Below, in pieces: positions 53,039-63,256 of a DNA stretch of 64,000 nt; position 1 is the stretch's first letter; each line of letters starts with the position of its first letter. Position numbers and translations under genes: made by a program. This DNA is from Marinobacter salinus (GTDB lineage Bacteria; Pseudomonadota; Gammaproteobacteria; Pseudomonadales; Oleiphilaceae): NCBI RefSeq assembly GCF_001854125.1, contig NZ_CP017715.1, forward strand, positions 1,550,001-1,614,000, given 5' to 3'. Under the pieces are notes generated by a model. The model saw only the letters and a list, made by a program, of their open reading frames with translations, was not told the DNA's origin and searched no databases.

Positions 53039-55525
53039 TTACTCCAGTCGCCGCAACAGCAGCATAGGCGACACGTTCAGCACCGGTCGCAACTGCCAAC
53101 GCCCGAACACGGCAAGAACTACAGCACTAATCAGCGGCACCGGCAACACAACCTGCCAATGCCAGTTGAAACTGCCCTCAAACATCCGGAACTGAAGGGC
53201 CCAGACAGCAGCTTCCGCTGCAACCACACCAAGCACACCGGCAAAACCACCCAACAGGGCAAATTCCAGCATAGTACTTCGCACCAGCAGAGACTGGCGA
53301 CCGCCCAGGGTTCTCAGTAACGCTCCCTCCCTCTGACGGTCCCGCAGGGTAGCACTCACCACGGCAGCCATAACCACCAGGGCAGCGGCCAGAATCAGGG
53401 CAAGAATAGCCTCAATGGCCTGGGTTACCTGAAGAACGATCTGTTGAATACGCTCAATAATGTTATCAATCTCCAACACCGAAATTGTCGGGAACTGGCG
53501 GGAGAAGTCGTTCAATTCTGTTTTCTTCTCCGAGGGTAGGTAGAAGCTGGTTATCCAGGTAGCTGGCATATCCGTCAAACCACCACCAGGCGGAAAGGCC
53601 ATGTAGAAATTGGGCTTCATGCTGTCCCACTGGACCGTACGAATACTGGTAACCGGTTCCGTAACTTTCGCGGATCCAATGGTAAAGCTCAGTTTGTCAC
53701 CGAGCTTTAGCCCCAGGCGTTCTGCCAGTTGCGATTCCACCGATACACCCTGCACCTGGCCCGGTTCAAACCATTGCCCCTGCACAATCTCGTTATCCTC
53801 GGGCAATGACGACATCCAGGTGAGATTCAGCTCCCGGTTCAGCGCGCCGATCCTCTGGTCTTTGCTAACCGCCTCCTTCACCGGCTGGCCGTTCAGTTCA
53901 GTAAGTCGCCCGCGCACCATGGGATAAAGTCGGTCCAGGGGTTGTCCGCGCTCTTGCCAGAAAGCGCCCACCTCGTCCACGGCATCCGGCGCAATGTTAA
54001 TCAGGAAGTGGTTCGGCGCATCTTCGGGCAACTGTGCCTGCCAGTCATTCAGCAGGGAGGTTCGGACGAGGATCAATGTGGCCGCCAGCATCAGGGTCAT
54101 GGCGAATACCGCCATCTGGGAAAGGCTGGCGCGGCGGTGGCGATACAGCCCCACCAGTGCCAGTCGCCAGGAATTGCCGCCACCGCGCACTTTCCTCAAT
54201 GTCGCAACCAGGAGTCCCCCTAGCAGCCCGAGGGCCCCAAGCAGGAGCACCAAACCACCAAGCAGCGATACCACCAGTGCCAACTCGCCGGCGTAAGCCC
54301 AAACCAGCCCGAATACAGCGAGAACGGCAATCGCCATATCCGGCAAAGCCTCCCGCCCCGTTTCCCCAGGCTGACTGCGCAGCACGCGCATTGCCGGGAC
54401 ATGACGCAAACGTCGAATCGGCGGATAGGCAAACGCAAACAGCGACACCAAAGCGGTCAGAAGAGCCGGGGTTAACGCTGACGGGTCAAGGTAGAATTCC
54501 ACCGGGCGCTCAAGCACATCGCTCAATATTCGGGTCAGTAACCAGAACAGGGGCAAGGCAACCAACAACCCGCCAACAACACCGGTAATACCCCAGAGTG
54601 CCAGCCGGCGGAGGTAAAGCTTACCGATACCGCCACTGCTAACCCCCAACGTTTTCAGCAGCGCCACCGTATCTCTTTGAGACAAAGCGTATTGCCGGCT
54701 GGCTACAGCAACCGCAACTGCTGCCAGCAAAACAGCCAGGCTGCCGCCGAGAAGCAGGAATCGCTCGGCTCGCTCAAGAGACCGGGAGAAGGTCTCTCCG
54801 TCGCGGACACCTTCCCATTCATGACTCGGTTCAAGGCGCGGCTTCAACCAGGTGTAATAGTCCTCAAGCGCAGCATTGTCGCCTGCGAACAGATAAACGT
54901 ACTCTACCCGACTACCTTCCTGGATAACGCCAGTCGAGGCCACATCGTCCACATGCATCATTACCCGGGGAGCCAGGGATGACAGCCTGAATCCGCCATC
55001 GGGCTCGCGGATGAGAAGTCCTGATATGGTCAGATTCCGGTTCCCCACCTCCAGCGAGTCACCGATAGTCAGGTCCAACAGTCGCAACAGGCGAGGGTTA
55101 ATCCAGACTTGCCCGGGTTTCGGCCCCCCGGCCACCATGCTTCGCGGCCCCTCGGCATCCTGCTGCACCTCAATCTGACCGCGCAAAGGGTATTCATTAC
55201 TGACGGCTTTCACGGACACCAGCTGAAAACCGCCACTCCCGAATACCATGGTGGAAAATTCCACCATTCTGCCGGTGGCGAGTCCTTTGGCCTGAGCCTC
55301 TTGCAGCCAGTCTGCCGGTATTTCCCGGCCGTTTTCTGCTTCAAGCTGGCGATCTGCCGCCAAAAAAGAGCTGGCCGAGGACACAAGGGTGCGCTGCAAC
55401 TGACTGGCAAACAGGGCGATGGTGGCAACGGTTGCGACAGCGATGATCAGTGCTGCCAGCACCACACGAACGTCTCGCTCGCGCCAGTCGCGGCGAACAG
55501 ACATCAATTTCTTTGCGGCAGCCAT
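53039..55525 (-). CDS. ybbP: FtsX-like ABC permease YbbP type
   Basis: An 828-residue permease with the same two-domain FtsX layout as the protein at 28577: N-terminal helix (ALIIAVATVATIALFAS), periplasmic MacB-like domain (about 45-240), central helix group, second periplasmic domain (about 490-680) and three final helices. The start overlaps the ybbA stop by one base (TGATG). Together with divergent tesA this matches the conserved tesA-ybbA-ybbP cluster of Proteobacteria. Exports or moves an unknown lipid-like or peptide-like substrate. Confidence 0.88.
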   Translation of the reverse strand: MAAAKKLMSVRRDWRERDVRVVLAALIIAVATVATIALFASQLQRTLVSSASSFLAADRQLEAENGREIPADWLQEAQAKGLATGRMVEFSTMVFGSGGFQLVSVKAVSNEYPLRGQIEVQQDAEGPRSMVAGGPKPGQVWINPRLLRLLDLTIGDSLEVGNRNLTISGLLIREPDGGFRLSSLAPRVMMHVDDVASTGVIQEGSRVEYVYLFAGDNAALEDYYTWLKPRLEPSHEWEGVRDGETFSRSLERAERFLLLGGSLAVLLAAVAVAVASRQYALSQRDTVALLKTLGVSSGGIGKLYLRRLALWGITGVVGGLLVALPLFWLLTRILSDVLERPVEFYLDPSALTPALLTALVSLFAFAYPPIRRLRHVPAMRVLRSQPGETGREALPDMAIAVLAVFGLVWAYAGELALVVSLLGGLVLLLGALGLLGGLLVATLRKVRGGGNSWRLALVGLYRHRRASLSQMAVFAMTLMLAATLILVRTSLLNDWQAQLPEDAPNHFLINIAPDAVDEVGAFWQERGQPLDRLYPMVRGRLTELNGQPVKEAVSKDQRIGALNRELNLTWMSSLPEDNEIVQGQWFEPGQVQGVSVESQLAERLGLKLGDKLSFTIGSAKVTEPVTSIRTVQWDSMKPNFYMAFPPGGGLTDMPATWITSFYLPSEKKTELNDFSRQFPTISVLEIDNIIERIQQIVLQVTQAIEAILALILAAALVVMAAVVSATLRDRQREGALLRTLGGRQSLLVRSTMLEFALLGGFAGVLGVVAAEAAVWALQFRMFEGSFNWHWQVVLPVPLISAVVLAVFGRWQLRPVLNVSPMLLLRRLE

Positions 55526-56244
55526 CAGTGGGCCAGCTCCCGGGCCGGTTCCGGCTCTGTCAGCACGCCTGCCTCAATGTGAAACTGCCGGCCACACCGA
55601 CCCGCCAGGTGCTCATCATGGGTGACCATGATCAATGTCGTGCCCTGCTCCCGATTGAGCGCCATTAACAGATCCGACACTGCTTGTCCGGTTCGGTTAT
55701 CGAGGTTGCCGGTGGGCTCGTCGGCAAACAGGATGACTGGTTCAGAGGCAAACGCCCGGGCGATCGCCACCCGCTGCTGCTCACCACCTGATAGTTGCCG
55801 GGGGGTATGGGACAGGCGCTCCCCCAAGCCAACACGTTCCAAAAGCTCCCGCGCCCGCTTCTCGGGCTCTTCCATGCCGGCCAACTCCAACGGCAGCATA
55901 ACGTTCTCCAGTGCTGTTAACGCCGGCAGCAGCTGAAACGACTGGAACACGAAACCAACCCGCCGGGCCCTCAGCTTTGCCCTCTCATCTTCGCTAAGCT
56001 TGCTGATCACCGAACCGTCCAGCTCGACCGTTCCCTCGCTCGGCGTGTCCAGTCCTGCCAGCAATCCCAGCAACGTGGTTTTACCGGAACCGGAGCGACC
56101 GACAATGGCTACGGATTCTCCCCGATTGATTTCCAGACTGACCCCCTGCAAGATCGTCAGCGTATCGGTTTCAAGGCTGACTCTGTGAGTCAGGTTCGAG
56201 ACACGCAACATCGGATGCTGACGGTCGGAGTTGAGATCGGTCAT
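55525..56244 (-). CDS. ybbA: ABC ATPase YbbA type
   Basis: ATPase partner of YbbP (239 residues from ATG 56244). Walker A GRSGSGKTTLLGLL (about 47), signature LSGGEQQRVAIARAFA (about 150), Walker B ILFADEPTGNLD (about 173). An alternative GTG start at 56253 has GGGGG five bases upstream. Divergent from tesA, with the start codons 61 bases apart. Confidence 0.88.
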   Translation of the reverse strand: MTDLNSDRQHPMLRVSNLTHRVSLETDTLTILQGVSLEINRGESVAIVGRSGSGKTTLLGLLAGLDTPSEGTVELDGSVISKLSEDERAKLRARRVGFVFQSFQLLPALTALENVMLPLELAGMEEPEKRARELLERVGLGERLSHTPRQLSGGEQQRVAIARAFASEPVILFADEPTGNLDNRTGQAVSDLLMALNREQGTTLIMVTHDEHLAGRCGRQFHIEAGVLTEPEPARELAH

Positions 56245-56305
56245 CTGGTTCACTAGAGCCCCCGTTCCTGGGTTTGTTGAACTGAAAAAGGTAAATGAAT
56301 TGACT

Positions 56306-56935
56306 ATGCATACGGCACGACGGTCCGCCAGATCAATCCTTTTGGTATTTCTCGCTTTTTTCTCCGCGCACTCGCTCGCCAGCCAGAACACGCTGCTTAT
56401 TCTGGGTGACAGCCTGAGTGCCGCTTACGGTGTTCCTTCCGAAACCGCCTGGGTCCAGTTACTCAAACAGCGCCTGCAAAACAATGGCTTGGCGCAATGG
56501 CAGGTCATTAATGCCAGCATCAGTGGTGAGACTACCGATGGCGGTGCCAGGCGGCTACCCAGGCTGATTGAGGAAAACAATCCGGACGTCGTCATCATAG
56601 AGCTGGGCGGCAATGACGGACTGCGCGGGTTCCCGCCCAACGTCATCGAGTCCAACCTGGCCTCCATGATCACGCTGGTCCAGAAGTCCGGCGCCAGAGC
56701 CGTACTGGTGGGCATGCAGATACCACCCAACTATGGCCAACGTTATACCAGCACGTTCGCGGATATCTTCCCGAAACTCTCGGACCGGTTCGACACCGCT
56801 CTGGTTCCCTTCTTTCTGGAAGGTATCTACGATCAGGAAGCCCTGATGCAGGAAGACGGCATCCACCCGACAGACGAGGCACAATCACAGCTTCTTGAAA
56901 ATGTCTGGCCCGTTCTCAAGCCAGTGCTTCGTTAG
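56306..56935 (+). CDS. tesA: TesA-like GDSL arylesterase/thioesterase
   Basis: Periplasmic SGNH hydrolase, acyl-CoA thioesterase I/lysophospholipase L1 type. Signal peptide to about residue 26 (AHSLASQN). Block I LILGDSLSAAYG (nucleophile Ser), block III ELGGNDGLRG and block V DGIHPTDEAQ give the Ser-Asp-His triad. ATG at 56306 starts a normal signal peptide. It is divergent from ybbA, the arrangement seen in E. coli. Confidence 0.92.
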   Translation: MHTARRSARSILLVFLAFFSAHSLASQNTLLILGDSLSAAYGVPSETAWVQLLKQRLQNNGLAQWQVINASISGETTDGGARRLPRLIEENNPDVVIIELGGNDGLRGFPPNVIESNLASMITLVQKSGARAVLVGMQIPPNYGQRYTSTFADIFPKLSDRFDTALVPFFLEGIYDQEALMQEDGIHPTDEAQSQLLENVWPVLKPVLR

Positions 56936-56959
56936 GGCGTTTATCGCTGATTGGCGGCG

Positions 56960-57907
56960 TCAGAAAACGCCCTGCAAAAATGCAATGGCCCGGCGCTCCG
57001 ACCAGTAGTAGCCATCCCGGGCATGCTCCACGAATCCGACGTGTCCGCCCCAACGCGGCGCTTCCAGACGGACGTGTTTTCCCAATATGCCGCGGGACTC
57101 CGGAAAACACGCCGGCGACAGGAAAGGATCGTCCGCGGCATTGAGCATCAGTGCCGGCACCCGAATGTTCCTGAGCTGTCCAAGTGCCGAGCACTGGGCC
57201 CAGTAATCCCGGGCATCCCGGAAACCATGCAACGGCGCCGTGTAACGATCATCAAATTCGCGAAACGTGCGGATAGATTCAAAACCGGTAACATCGATCA
57301 AATCCGGAAACTTCTCCGCTTTTCCCTGCATTTTCCAATGAAGATCCTTCAGGAAACGCTGCATGTATATTTTTCGGCTTGGACGGGCAAGAACTTCCGC
57401 ACTGCCCGCCAGATCACACGGTACAGAGTAGGTAACGGCGCCACATATCCGGCTGTCAATCTGCTCCCCCTGCTGAGCAAGGTAGAGCAACGTCAGATTC
57501 CCACCCATGCTGAAGCCGGAAAGGAAGACCGTGTCGTAGCCGTTCCCGAGACCATGCCTTACAACCCTGCCCAGGTCGCCAGTCGCGCCGCTGTGATAGA
57601 ACCGGGGCTGCCGGTTCATCACACCGCCACAGGAGCGGAAATTCCACGCAAGTACATCCCAGCCGTCAATCAGCAGTGCCCGGGTAAGACCCAGCACATA
57701 AGGCCGGCGACTATGGCCCTCAAGACCATGGGAAATAATGGCAAGGCGGTTACTGCCCTGCCGATACCAGTCAAGGTGCAACTCGTCGTCGTCATCCGTC
57801 TGAATGACCTCTGGCTGCGGCGACAGTGTCTCGACCTTGCGAAACAGAGTGGGCCAGACCGACTGTACATGCCCGCTACGGAGCCAGGGTGGTGGACGAT
57901 AGTACAA
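56960..57907 (-). CDS. YheT-family alpha/beta hydrolase
   Basis: A 315-residue hydrolase. AIISHGLEGHSRRPYVLGL (about residue 56) holds the oxyanion HGLxG, and LSGFSMGGNLTLLYLA the nucleophile GFSMGG (Ser about 138). The Asp in DDPFLSP and the His in GGHVGFVE complete the triad. TTG start with AAAGG upstream. The 3' neighbour tesA converges. Substrate unknown; YheT proteins are esterase-like. Confidence 0.85.
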   Translation of the reverse strand: MYYRPPPWLRSGHVQSVWPTLFRKVETLSPQPEVIQTDDDDELHLDWYRQGSNRLAIISHGLEGHSRRPYVLGLTRALLIDGWDVLAWNFRSCGGVMNRQPRFYHSGATGDLGRVVRHGLGNGYDTVFLSGFSMGGNLTLLYLAQQGEQIDSRICGAVTYSVPCDLAGSAEVLARPSRKIYMQRFLKDLHWKMQGKAEKFPDLIDVTGFESIRTFREFDDRYTAPLHGFRDARDYWAQCSALGQLRNIRVPALMLNAADDPFLSPACFPESRGILGKHVRLEAPRWGGHVGFVEHARDGYYWSERRAIAFLQGVF

Positions 57908-57978
57908 TTTTTAACCTTTCAATTCAGGGGGTTGACCCGATCCCGCAAAGCGCTTAATATGCGCGCCACTTTGCTGCT

Positions 57979-58054
57979 GTTCCCCGATAGCTCAGTTGGT
58001 AGAGCAACGGACTGTTAATCCGTTTGTCGCTGGTTCGAGCCCAGCTCGGGGAGC
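57979..58054 (+). tRNA. tRNA-Asn (anticodon GTT)
   Basis: A 76-base cloverleaf: acceptor TCCCCGA pairs with TCGGGGA and is followed by GCCA (CCA encoded). D-arm GCTC...GAGC, anticodon stem CGGA/TCCG with loop CTGTTAA carrying GTT, and T-arm GCTGG TTCGAGC CCAGC are all present. Followed by a strong terminator. Confidence 0.96.
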
Positions 58055-58063
58055 CACATATTT

Positions 58064-58100
58064 CGAAATGCCGCTGCTTCGTATGAACCAGCGGCATTTT
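58064..58100 (+). terminator. Terminator after tRNA-Asn
   Basis: AAATGCCGCTG (58064-58074) and CAGCGGCATTT (58087-58097) form a perfect stem followed by TT. Confidence 0.88.
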
Positions 58101-58112
58101 TCATTCCGGACT

Positions 58113-59402
58113 TCAGAAAATCTGCTCTCGCTGCATGAATTCTTCAAGCACCCGGAACAAAGTATAACCATCCTCAGTCCCGATAAGCTCCCGGATTGAG
58201 TGCATACCAAACTGAGGCACGCCGATATCCAGTGTAGTCACACCCAGATTCCCTGCCGTCAACGGTCCGATTGTGCTTCCACAGCCCATATCGCTGCGCA
58301 CAACGAAGGTCTGGTGCGGCAAGCCCAACTCATCACTGATGTGGCGATAAACGGCTGCTGATCGGCTATTGGTCGCATAGCGCTGGTTGTGATTAACCTT
58401 GATGACTGGCCCCTGGTTCAATAAGGGACCGTGATTCTCGTCGTGTTTGTCCATGTAATTGGGATGGATACCGTGGGCATTATCCGCCGAAATCATCATT
58501 GACCGAGCAATCGCCCGAGCTCTGCCGGAACCACACCAGCGATCAATAACCGCAGACAGGAACGGCCCCTGGGCCCCTTCTGCCGACATGCTCCCGACCT
58601 CTTCGTGATCATTACACACGAGCAGCACAGCCTCGTCGCCGGAGGTATTCAACAAAGACTGAAGGCCAACATAGCAACTCAACAGATTGTCCAGTCGCGC
58701 CGATGCTATAAACTCATCACGCAGTCCGACAAAAGAGGCCTCCCGGGCGTCATAGAAGCTCAACTCATACCCCAAAACTTTGCGCACCTTCATACCGGAT
58801 TCGCTCGCCATTTGCTGGCACAGAAGATCAGCAAAGCTGGTGGTATCGGTTTCCGGAACCTGCATGAGAACAGGAGGTAGATCCGTCTGGGCGTTCACCG
58901 TGCGATTGCTATTTGCCTCCCGATCCAGGTGAATGGCCAGGCTAGGGATAAAGGCCACCGGCTTGCGGAAGTCCACAAGTGTGTCGCACACCTTACCGTT
59001 TTCATCCAGAACGGTTACCCTACCCGCAAGTGAAAGATCCCGGTCAAACCAGGGGTTCAGCAAAACACCGCCATACACCTCAACGCCGAGCTGAAAGAAG
59101 CCCTTTCGACGCAACTCCGGGTTAGGCTTCACTTTAAGGCAGGGGCTATCCGTGTGGGCGCCGACCATGCGGATCCCGGACGTTGTTACATCATTCTGTC
59201 CTGTGCGAAACGCAACAATGGACGAGCCGTTCCGGATAACGTAATAACCCTGATTACGAGCCAGCGACCAGTCATCCCGTTCGTCGAGCTCTTCAAAGCC
59301 GGCCGCATCCAGCCGGTATTTCATGGTGGCAACCGCATGCCAGGGCGTTGGCGATGAGTCCAGAAATTTCAGCAAGTCTTTGTTAAATTCAGCGTGTTCC
59401 AT
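58113..59402 (-). CDS. apeB: M18 family aminopeptidase
   Basis: Zinc aminopeptidase of the M18 family (429 residues), releasing N-terminal, often acidic, residues from peptides. Ligand motifs: GAHTDSPCLKVKP (about 80), ASARLDNLL (Asp, about 233), CNDHEEVGSMSAEGAQG (about 264) and the His in FGMHSIREL (about 404). ATG at 59402 follows CAGGA. A stand-alone gene, convergent with the tRNA. Confidence 0.9.
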   Translation of the reverse strand: MEHAEFNKDLLKFLDSSPTPWHAVATMKYRLDAAGFEELDERDDWSLARNQGYYVIRNGSSIVAFRTGQNDVTTSGIRMVGAHTDSPCLKVKPNPELRRKGFFQLGVEVYGGVLLNPWFDRDLSLAGRVTVLDENGKVCDTLVDFRKPVAFIPSLAIHLDREANSNRTVNAQTDLPPVLMQVPETDTTSFADLLCQQMASESGMKVRKVLGYELSFYDAREASFVGLRDEFIASARLDNLLSCYVGLQSLLNTSGDEAVLLVCNDHEEVGSMSAEGAQGPFLSAVIDRWCGSGRARAIARSMMISADNAHGIHPNYMDKHDENHGPLLNQGPVIKVNHNQRYATNSRSAAVYRHISDELGLPHQTFVVRSDMGCGSTIGPLTAGNLGVTTLDIGVPQFGMHSIRELIGTEDGYTLFRVLEEFMQREQIF

Positions 59403-59524
59403 GATGTTCCTGATTCGATGATAATTGCTTGAATAGTATGGCATGAAGCTCTCAAGCCTCATACTCGGATGCGGACATTCCTGACCACCAGATTTTTACT
59501 CACCCGTGATTACCGGAGCCCATC

Positions 59525-60010
59525 GTGCAAGCACCAAGATTTCTCGATATTGAATACTGCCATACAGACGACGCCCTGTTTCCGGTTGCCATGGCCTGGT
59601 CGCTGGCCGACGGTCGCATGAAAGCGGTCGTTATTGCCCCGGAAGACGACTGGCTGCCTGACGATGGCGACCTGGGCGACGTCGACCTCAGGTACCTCGA
59701 AGAACAGGGCGTGCCGATACTGGAGTTAGCACGAGAACTCCACGAAGACCTGCCGGACCAGACCGTTTACGTCGATGGACTGGACCCGGACGAGATCCTC
59801 ATTGACAAGATCTTCACCGCCCTTGGCCAGGAAGCTCCCTTTGAGATCGCACCGATCACCGACCTTATTACCGGCTTGGACAGCAACGACCTGGAAGACC
59901 GCCGCCGCCAGGTCATGATTGATGAAGGCCTGGAGCCCCAACTGCCGGAAAACGGAGTCTATGCACTGCTGCTTCTGGCCAAAGAAGAGGGCCTTCTTGA
60001 AGAAAACTGA
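59525..60010 (+). CDS. Acidic protein of unknown function
   Basis: A 161-residue very acidic protein (many Asp and Glu) without a membrane segment. The N terminus FLDIEYCHTDDALFPVAMAW has the strand-loop look of a 3'-5' exonuclease/RNase-H-like first strand (hydrophobic-Asp-x-Glu), but later exonuclease motifs are not evident. GTG start. No operon partner. Function unassigned. Confidence 0.7.
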   Translation: MQAPRFLDIEYCHTDDALFPVAMAWSLADGRMKAVVIAPEDDWLPDDGDLGDVDLRYLEEQGVPILELARELHEDLPDQTVYVDGLDPDEILIDKIFTALGQEAPFEIAPITDLITGLDSNDLEDRRRQVMIDEGLEPQLPENGVYALLLLAKEEGLLEEN

Positions 60011-60119
60011 GCACTACACCCTTACTCAACACAGGGAAGTGTGACACGGGTCGACGTAACAAACGGTTACAGAAGGCAAAATCAGCCCGTATCCGCTTAC
60101 GTCAGGAAGCCCCATAACA

Positions 60120-60728
60120 ATGAACCAGGTTGTGAGAACATCCCTCCTCGCCGCGCTGATTGCGGCCACGATGCCCACATCTCCGACTGCAACGGCTCAG
60201 GAAAAAGCGCGGGAAGACATGCATTATGTTGGCATGCTGGCGACCGCTTTCAACCACCGCACCGTGGGCGAGCTCACCAACGAGACTGGCTGGGGCTCTG
60301 GCGGCACACTGATTGTCGGCGGTCACATCACTGACTTCTTTCACGCCGAGCTAAGGGCTGGCGGTGGTTTCAAGGATGCAGACATCCCCGAAAGTGACCT
60401 GACTCTTTCCATCGACTACTTCGCCAGCTGGTACCTCGGCATGCACTACCCCATCACCGATTCGGCCGACATTTACGGGCAGTTTGGCTTTTCCTACATC
60501 AACGGAGAAGGCAGACTCATGAACGCCGAAGATAGTCGGAATGCCCAGTTCCGGGATCTTGAAGGGGAATTCCCGGGCAGCAGTTTCAGCATAAGCTGGG
60601 TTGCCGGTCTGGACTTTGAAGTTCTCGACAACACCTACCTGGTTTTCGAAGGCGGAAAACTGTTCGAAGATACCGGAACGAACGTGAATACGTTTCAGTT
60701 CTCCGGTGGTCTGCGTTACGAATTCTGA
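60120..60728 (+). CDS. Outer-membrane beta-barrel protein
   Basis: A 202-residue exported protein: signal peptide to about residue 27 (TATAQEK), then alternating amphipathic strands with frequent Gly and aromatic residues and a C-terminal Phe (SGGLRYEF), the pattern of the OmpA-like/porin-family eight-stranded barrel. No peptidoglycan-binding domain. It converges with rlmKL. Function unknown. Confidence 0.75.
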   Translation: MNQVVRTSLLAALIAATMPTSPTATAQEKAREDMHYVGMLATAFNHRTVGELTNETGWGSGGTLIVGGHITDFFHAELRAGGGFKDADIPESDLTLSIDYFASWYLGMHYPITDSADIYGQFGFSYINGEGRLMNAEDSRNAQFRDLEGEFPGSSFSISWVAGLDFEVLDNTYLVFEGGKLFEDTGTNVNTFQFSGGLRYEF

Positions 60729-60763
60729 AACCGCAGTCCACCGGCCGATCTGGACGAATCAGG

Positions 60764-62956
60764 TCAGTCCTGGTGGCGAATATGCCAGCACCGATGGATT
60801 CTCGCGTTCCGCTGAAAATCTCTATCAAGGGTGCTTTTGCTCACCTCTTCGATTTCGAACTCGCCTTCCAGAGCCTCATCCAGCTTAAAGCGCCGGAAAT
60901 TGTTTGAGAAGATCAACAAACCTTCAGAGTTCAGCCGGGCCATGGCCTGACGAATAAGCCTGCCGTGGTCTTTCTGGATATCCAGCACACCCGCCATGCG
61001 GGCGGAATTGGAGAAAGTGGGAGGATCCATGAAAATCAGATCAAACCGCTGGTCCGGGGACGGTTTCTCAGCCAACCAGGCCAGACAGTCTGCCTGTTCC
61101 ACCCGGTGACGTTTCGGGTCTGCACGGTTCAACGCGAGATTTTCTTCCGCCCAATTCACATAGGTCTTTGACATATCAAGACTCAGAGAGCGGCTGGCGC
61201 CTCCGACTGCCGCATGCACTGTCGCGGCACCGGTGTAGCAGAAAAGGTTCAGAAACCGCTGACCTTTCGCGTGCTGCTGAATCCAGAGCCTCACCGGACG
61301 ATGGTCGAGAAAAAGGCCGGTATCCAGGTAGTCTTTCAGATTCACTTTCAGCACACATCCGTGCTCATGCACCTGAAAAAACTCGCCGCTGGCCTCCTGC
61401 TTCTCGTACTGGCTCGTGCCTGTCTGGCGCTGGCGCTGTTTTGTCACCATATCCTCGCGTTCAATACCCAGCGCACCCGGAATAACCGCCAACGCCTCCG
61501 CGAGGCGCTCTCTGGCAGAGCGCTCATCAACAGACTTGGGAGCAGCATATTCCTGAACGTGAACCCTTCCCTCGTAAATATCAATGGCCAGGGCAAACTC
61601 CGGCATGTCAGCGTCATACAGGCGATAGCAACTGATCCCCTGCTTGCGGGCCCACTGCCCGATCGTCTTCATGTTTTTCTTAAGTCGGTTCCCGAGCATT
61701 GCCGCCCGTTCCTCGTTGGCAATGCGTGGCGTGATTTCGCCGGGAATGTCCGGCTCCCTGGGCGTCATCGCGCTGGCATCATCAATCTCGAATAACAGTA
61801 ACTGGGCCGGGAGCTTGCCGTTGAAAAGGCGATACTGCTTGTAGCTCCGCAAACCAATGGATTTACCGTACTCCGGCGCTCCAGTGAACACACCCAGGCG
61901 CCAACCAGGAGCGACACGCTTTACGGACTCCCCGAGCGAGCGATAAAGGGCAGACAATTCCCGACGCTCACTCAGGCGTTCGCCGTAGGGGGGATTGGTT
62001 AACACCAGACCGGTTTCGGCCCAGCCTCCATCAAGAGCCAGATCCGCTACCTGCCGGACTTCCAGCTGGATCACACCATCAAGCCCTGCCCGCTGAAGAT
62101 TATTCCGGGCGGTCGCAATAACCCGGCTGTCCTGATCGAACCCCGCGAACTTTGGCAACTTGCCCTGCTTCCCCTCATGGGCGCGGCGCTCCGCTTCCTG
62201 GCGAAGAGACAGCCATAATTCGGGCTGGTGCCCTGGCCACTTCTCAAAACCGAAGCCCTCGCTCTTGCGCCCCGGCGCAAGATCCAGAGCCATCATCGCA
62301 GCCTCTATCAGCAACGTGCCGGAACCACACATGGGATCGACAAAATCACCTCCCTCACGGGCAATCTCAGGCCAGCCAGCACGCAGCAAAAGAGCAGCAG
62401 CCAGGTTTTCCTTCATGGGTGCAAGGCCCTTCTCTGTGCGATAACCGCGCATGTGAAGACTGTGTCCGCTCAGGTCTATCCCGAGGGACAGCCGGCCACG
62501 GTTGAGCCTTGCCGAGATGACGACATCCGGCGCCTTTGCATCGGACGATGGACGTTGCCCGCCGCCGACCCGGAACCGGTCAACTATGCCGTCCTTCACC
62601 CTCTGCGCACCAAACTGGGTGTTCCGAATGGCCTCGTTTTGGCCAAGGAATGTCACCCGGAAACTGCCATTAACCGGAATATGCTGTTGCCAGTCCAGGT
62701 GAACCACGCCGTCATACAGACGGTCACCACTGGTGGCATCAACCTCATCAATATGCAGGATGACCCGGTTCGCAAGCCGTGACCAAAGACACGTACGGTA
62801 ACCGCCTTCCAGACTGCCCTTCGCCCAGACACCGGCCGGCGCATTACGAACTGGCTCCAGCCCGAACGTTTTGAGTTCGTCTGCCAAAAGATATTCAACG
62901 CCCTTCGGGCAGGTTACGAAAAAGACAGATTGGGACAAGTTCAACTCCTGATTCAT
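60764..62956 (-). CDS. rlmL: Bifunctional 23S rRNA methyltransferase RlmKL
   Basis: Fused enzyme (730 residues) that makes m2G2445 (RlmL half) and m7G2069 (RlmK half) in 23S rRNA. N-terminal THUMP region (about 1-160). RlmL motifs VDPMCGSGTLLIEAA (about 205) and LTNPPYGERL (about 315). RlmK half with LNLFCYTGAATVHAAVGGA (about 570) and IFMDPPTFSNS (about 640). The start ATG is at 62956; upstream is AT-rich. Confidence 0.93.
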   Translation of the reverse strand: MNQELNLSQSVFFVTCPKGVEYLLADELKTFGLEPVRNAPAGVWAKGSLEGGYRTCLWSRLANRVILHIDEVDATSGDRLYDGVVHLDWQQHIPVNGSFRVTFLGQNEAIRNTQFGAQRVKDGIVDRFRVGGGQRPSSDAKAPDVVISARLNRGRLSLGIDLSGHSLHMRGYRTEKGLAPMKENLAAALLLRAGWPEIAREGGDFVDPMCGSGTLLIEAAMMALDLAPGRKSEGFGFEKWPGHQPELWLSLRQEAERRAHEGKQGKLPKFAGFDQDSRVIATARNNLQRAGLDGVIQLEVRQVADLALDGGWAETGLVLTNPPYGERLSERRELSALYRSLGESVKRVAPGWRLGVFTGAPEYGKSIGLRSYKQYRLFNGKLPAQLLLFEIDDASAMTPREPDIPGEITPRIANEERAAMLGNRLKKNMKTIGQWARKQGISCYRLYDADMPEFALAIDIYEGRVHVQEYAAPKSVDERSARERLAEALAVIPGALGIEREDMVTKQRQRQTGTSQYEKQEASGEFFQVHEHGCVLKVNLKDYLDTGLFLDHRPVRLWIQQHAKGQRFLNLFCYTGAATVHAAVGGASRSLSLDMSKTYVNWAEENLALNRADPKRHRVEQADCLAWLAEKPSPDQRFDLIFMDPPTFSNSARMAGVLDIQKDHGRLIRQAMARLNSEGLLIFSNNFRRFKLDEALEGEFEIEEVSKSTLDRDFQRNARIHRCWHIRHQD

Positions 62957-63256
62957 TGGGTCATCCGGGTAAGTTTCCGGAATAGCAGCTTTTTAAAAAT
63001 AGAGCTGTCATTTTTTATTTCATAAAAATATAAAAAAACATTCACATAGATGAAATAAATAGTGTACATCAGCGCGATGTTTGAATTAGCTTGTAAGTGA
63101 CGCGTCGTTCCGGTGGCATAAACGCCTCGGTTAACAGGATCCTGACTGCTCTGGCTTGAGCTGACAATAGTGGGTTATCCCTGAATGGAGTCCACTGATC
63201 GCAGCCACTGCAGATGTGTACACGCTTGTTCTGTTAATCCATCAGTGAGGAACGGC
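62957..63256. other. AT-rich divergent intergenic region
   Basis: About 300 bases between rlmKL (-) and rmf (+). Bases 62990-63060 are strongly AT-rich with A/T runs and likely carry promoters for both genes. A stationary-phase or ppGpp-responsive promoter would be expected for rmf; I could not define one with confidence. Confidence 0.4.

Noticed and set aside
56951..58018. 355-codon open frame on the + strand running into tRNA-Asn
   Set aside because: Antisense shadow of the YheT hydrolase gene; it reads through the tRNA gene.
57979..58054. tRNA-Asn as an integration attachment site
   Set aside because: No integrase gene or repeated tRNA 3' end was seen on either side; neighbours are ordinary core genes.
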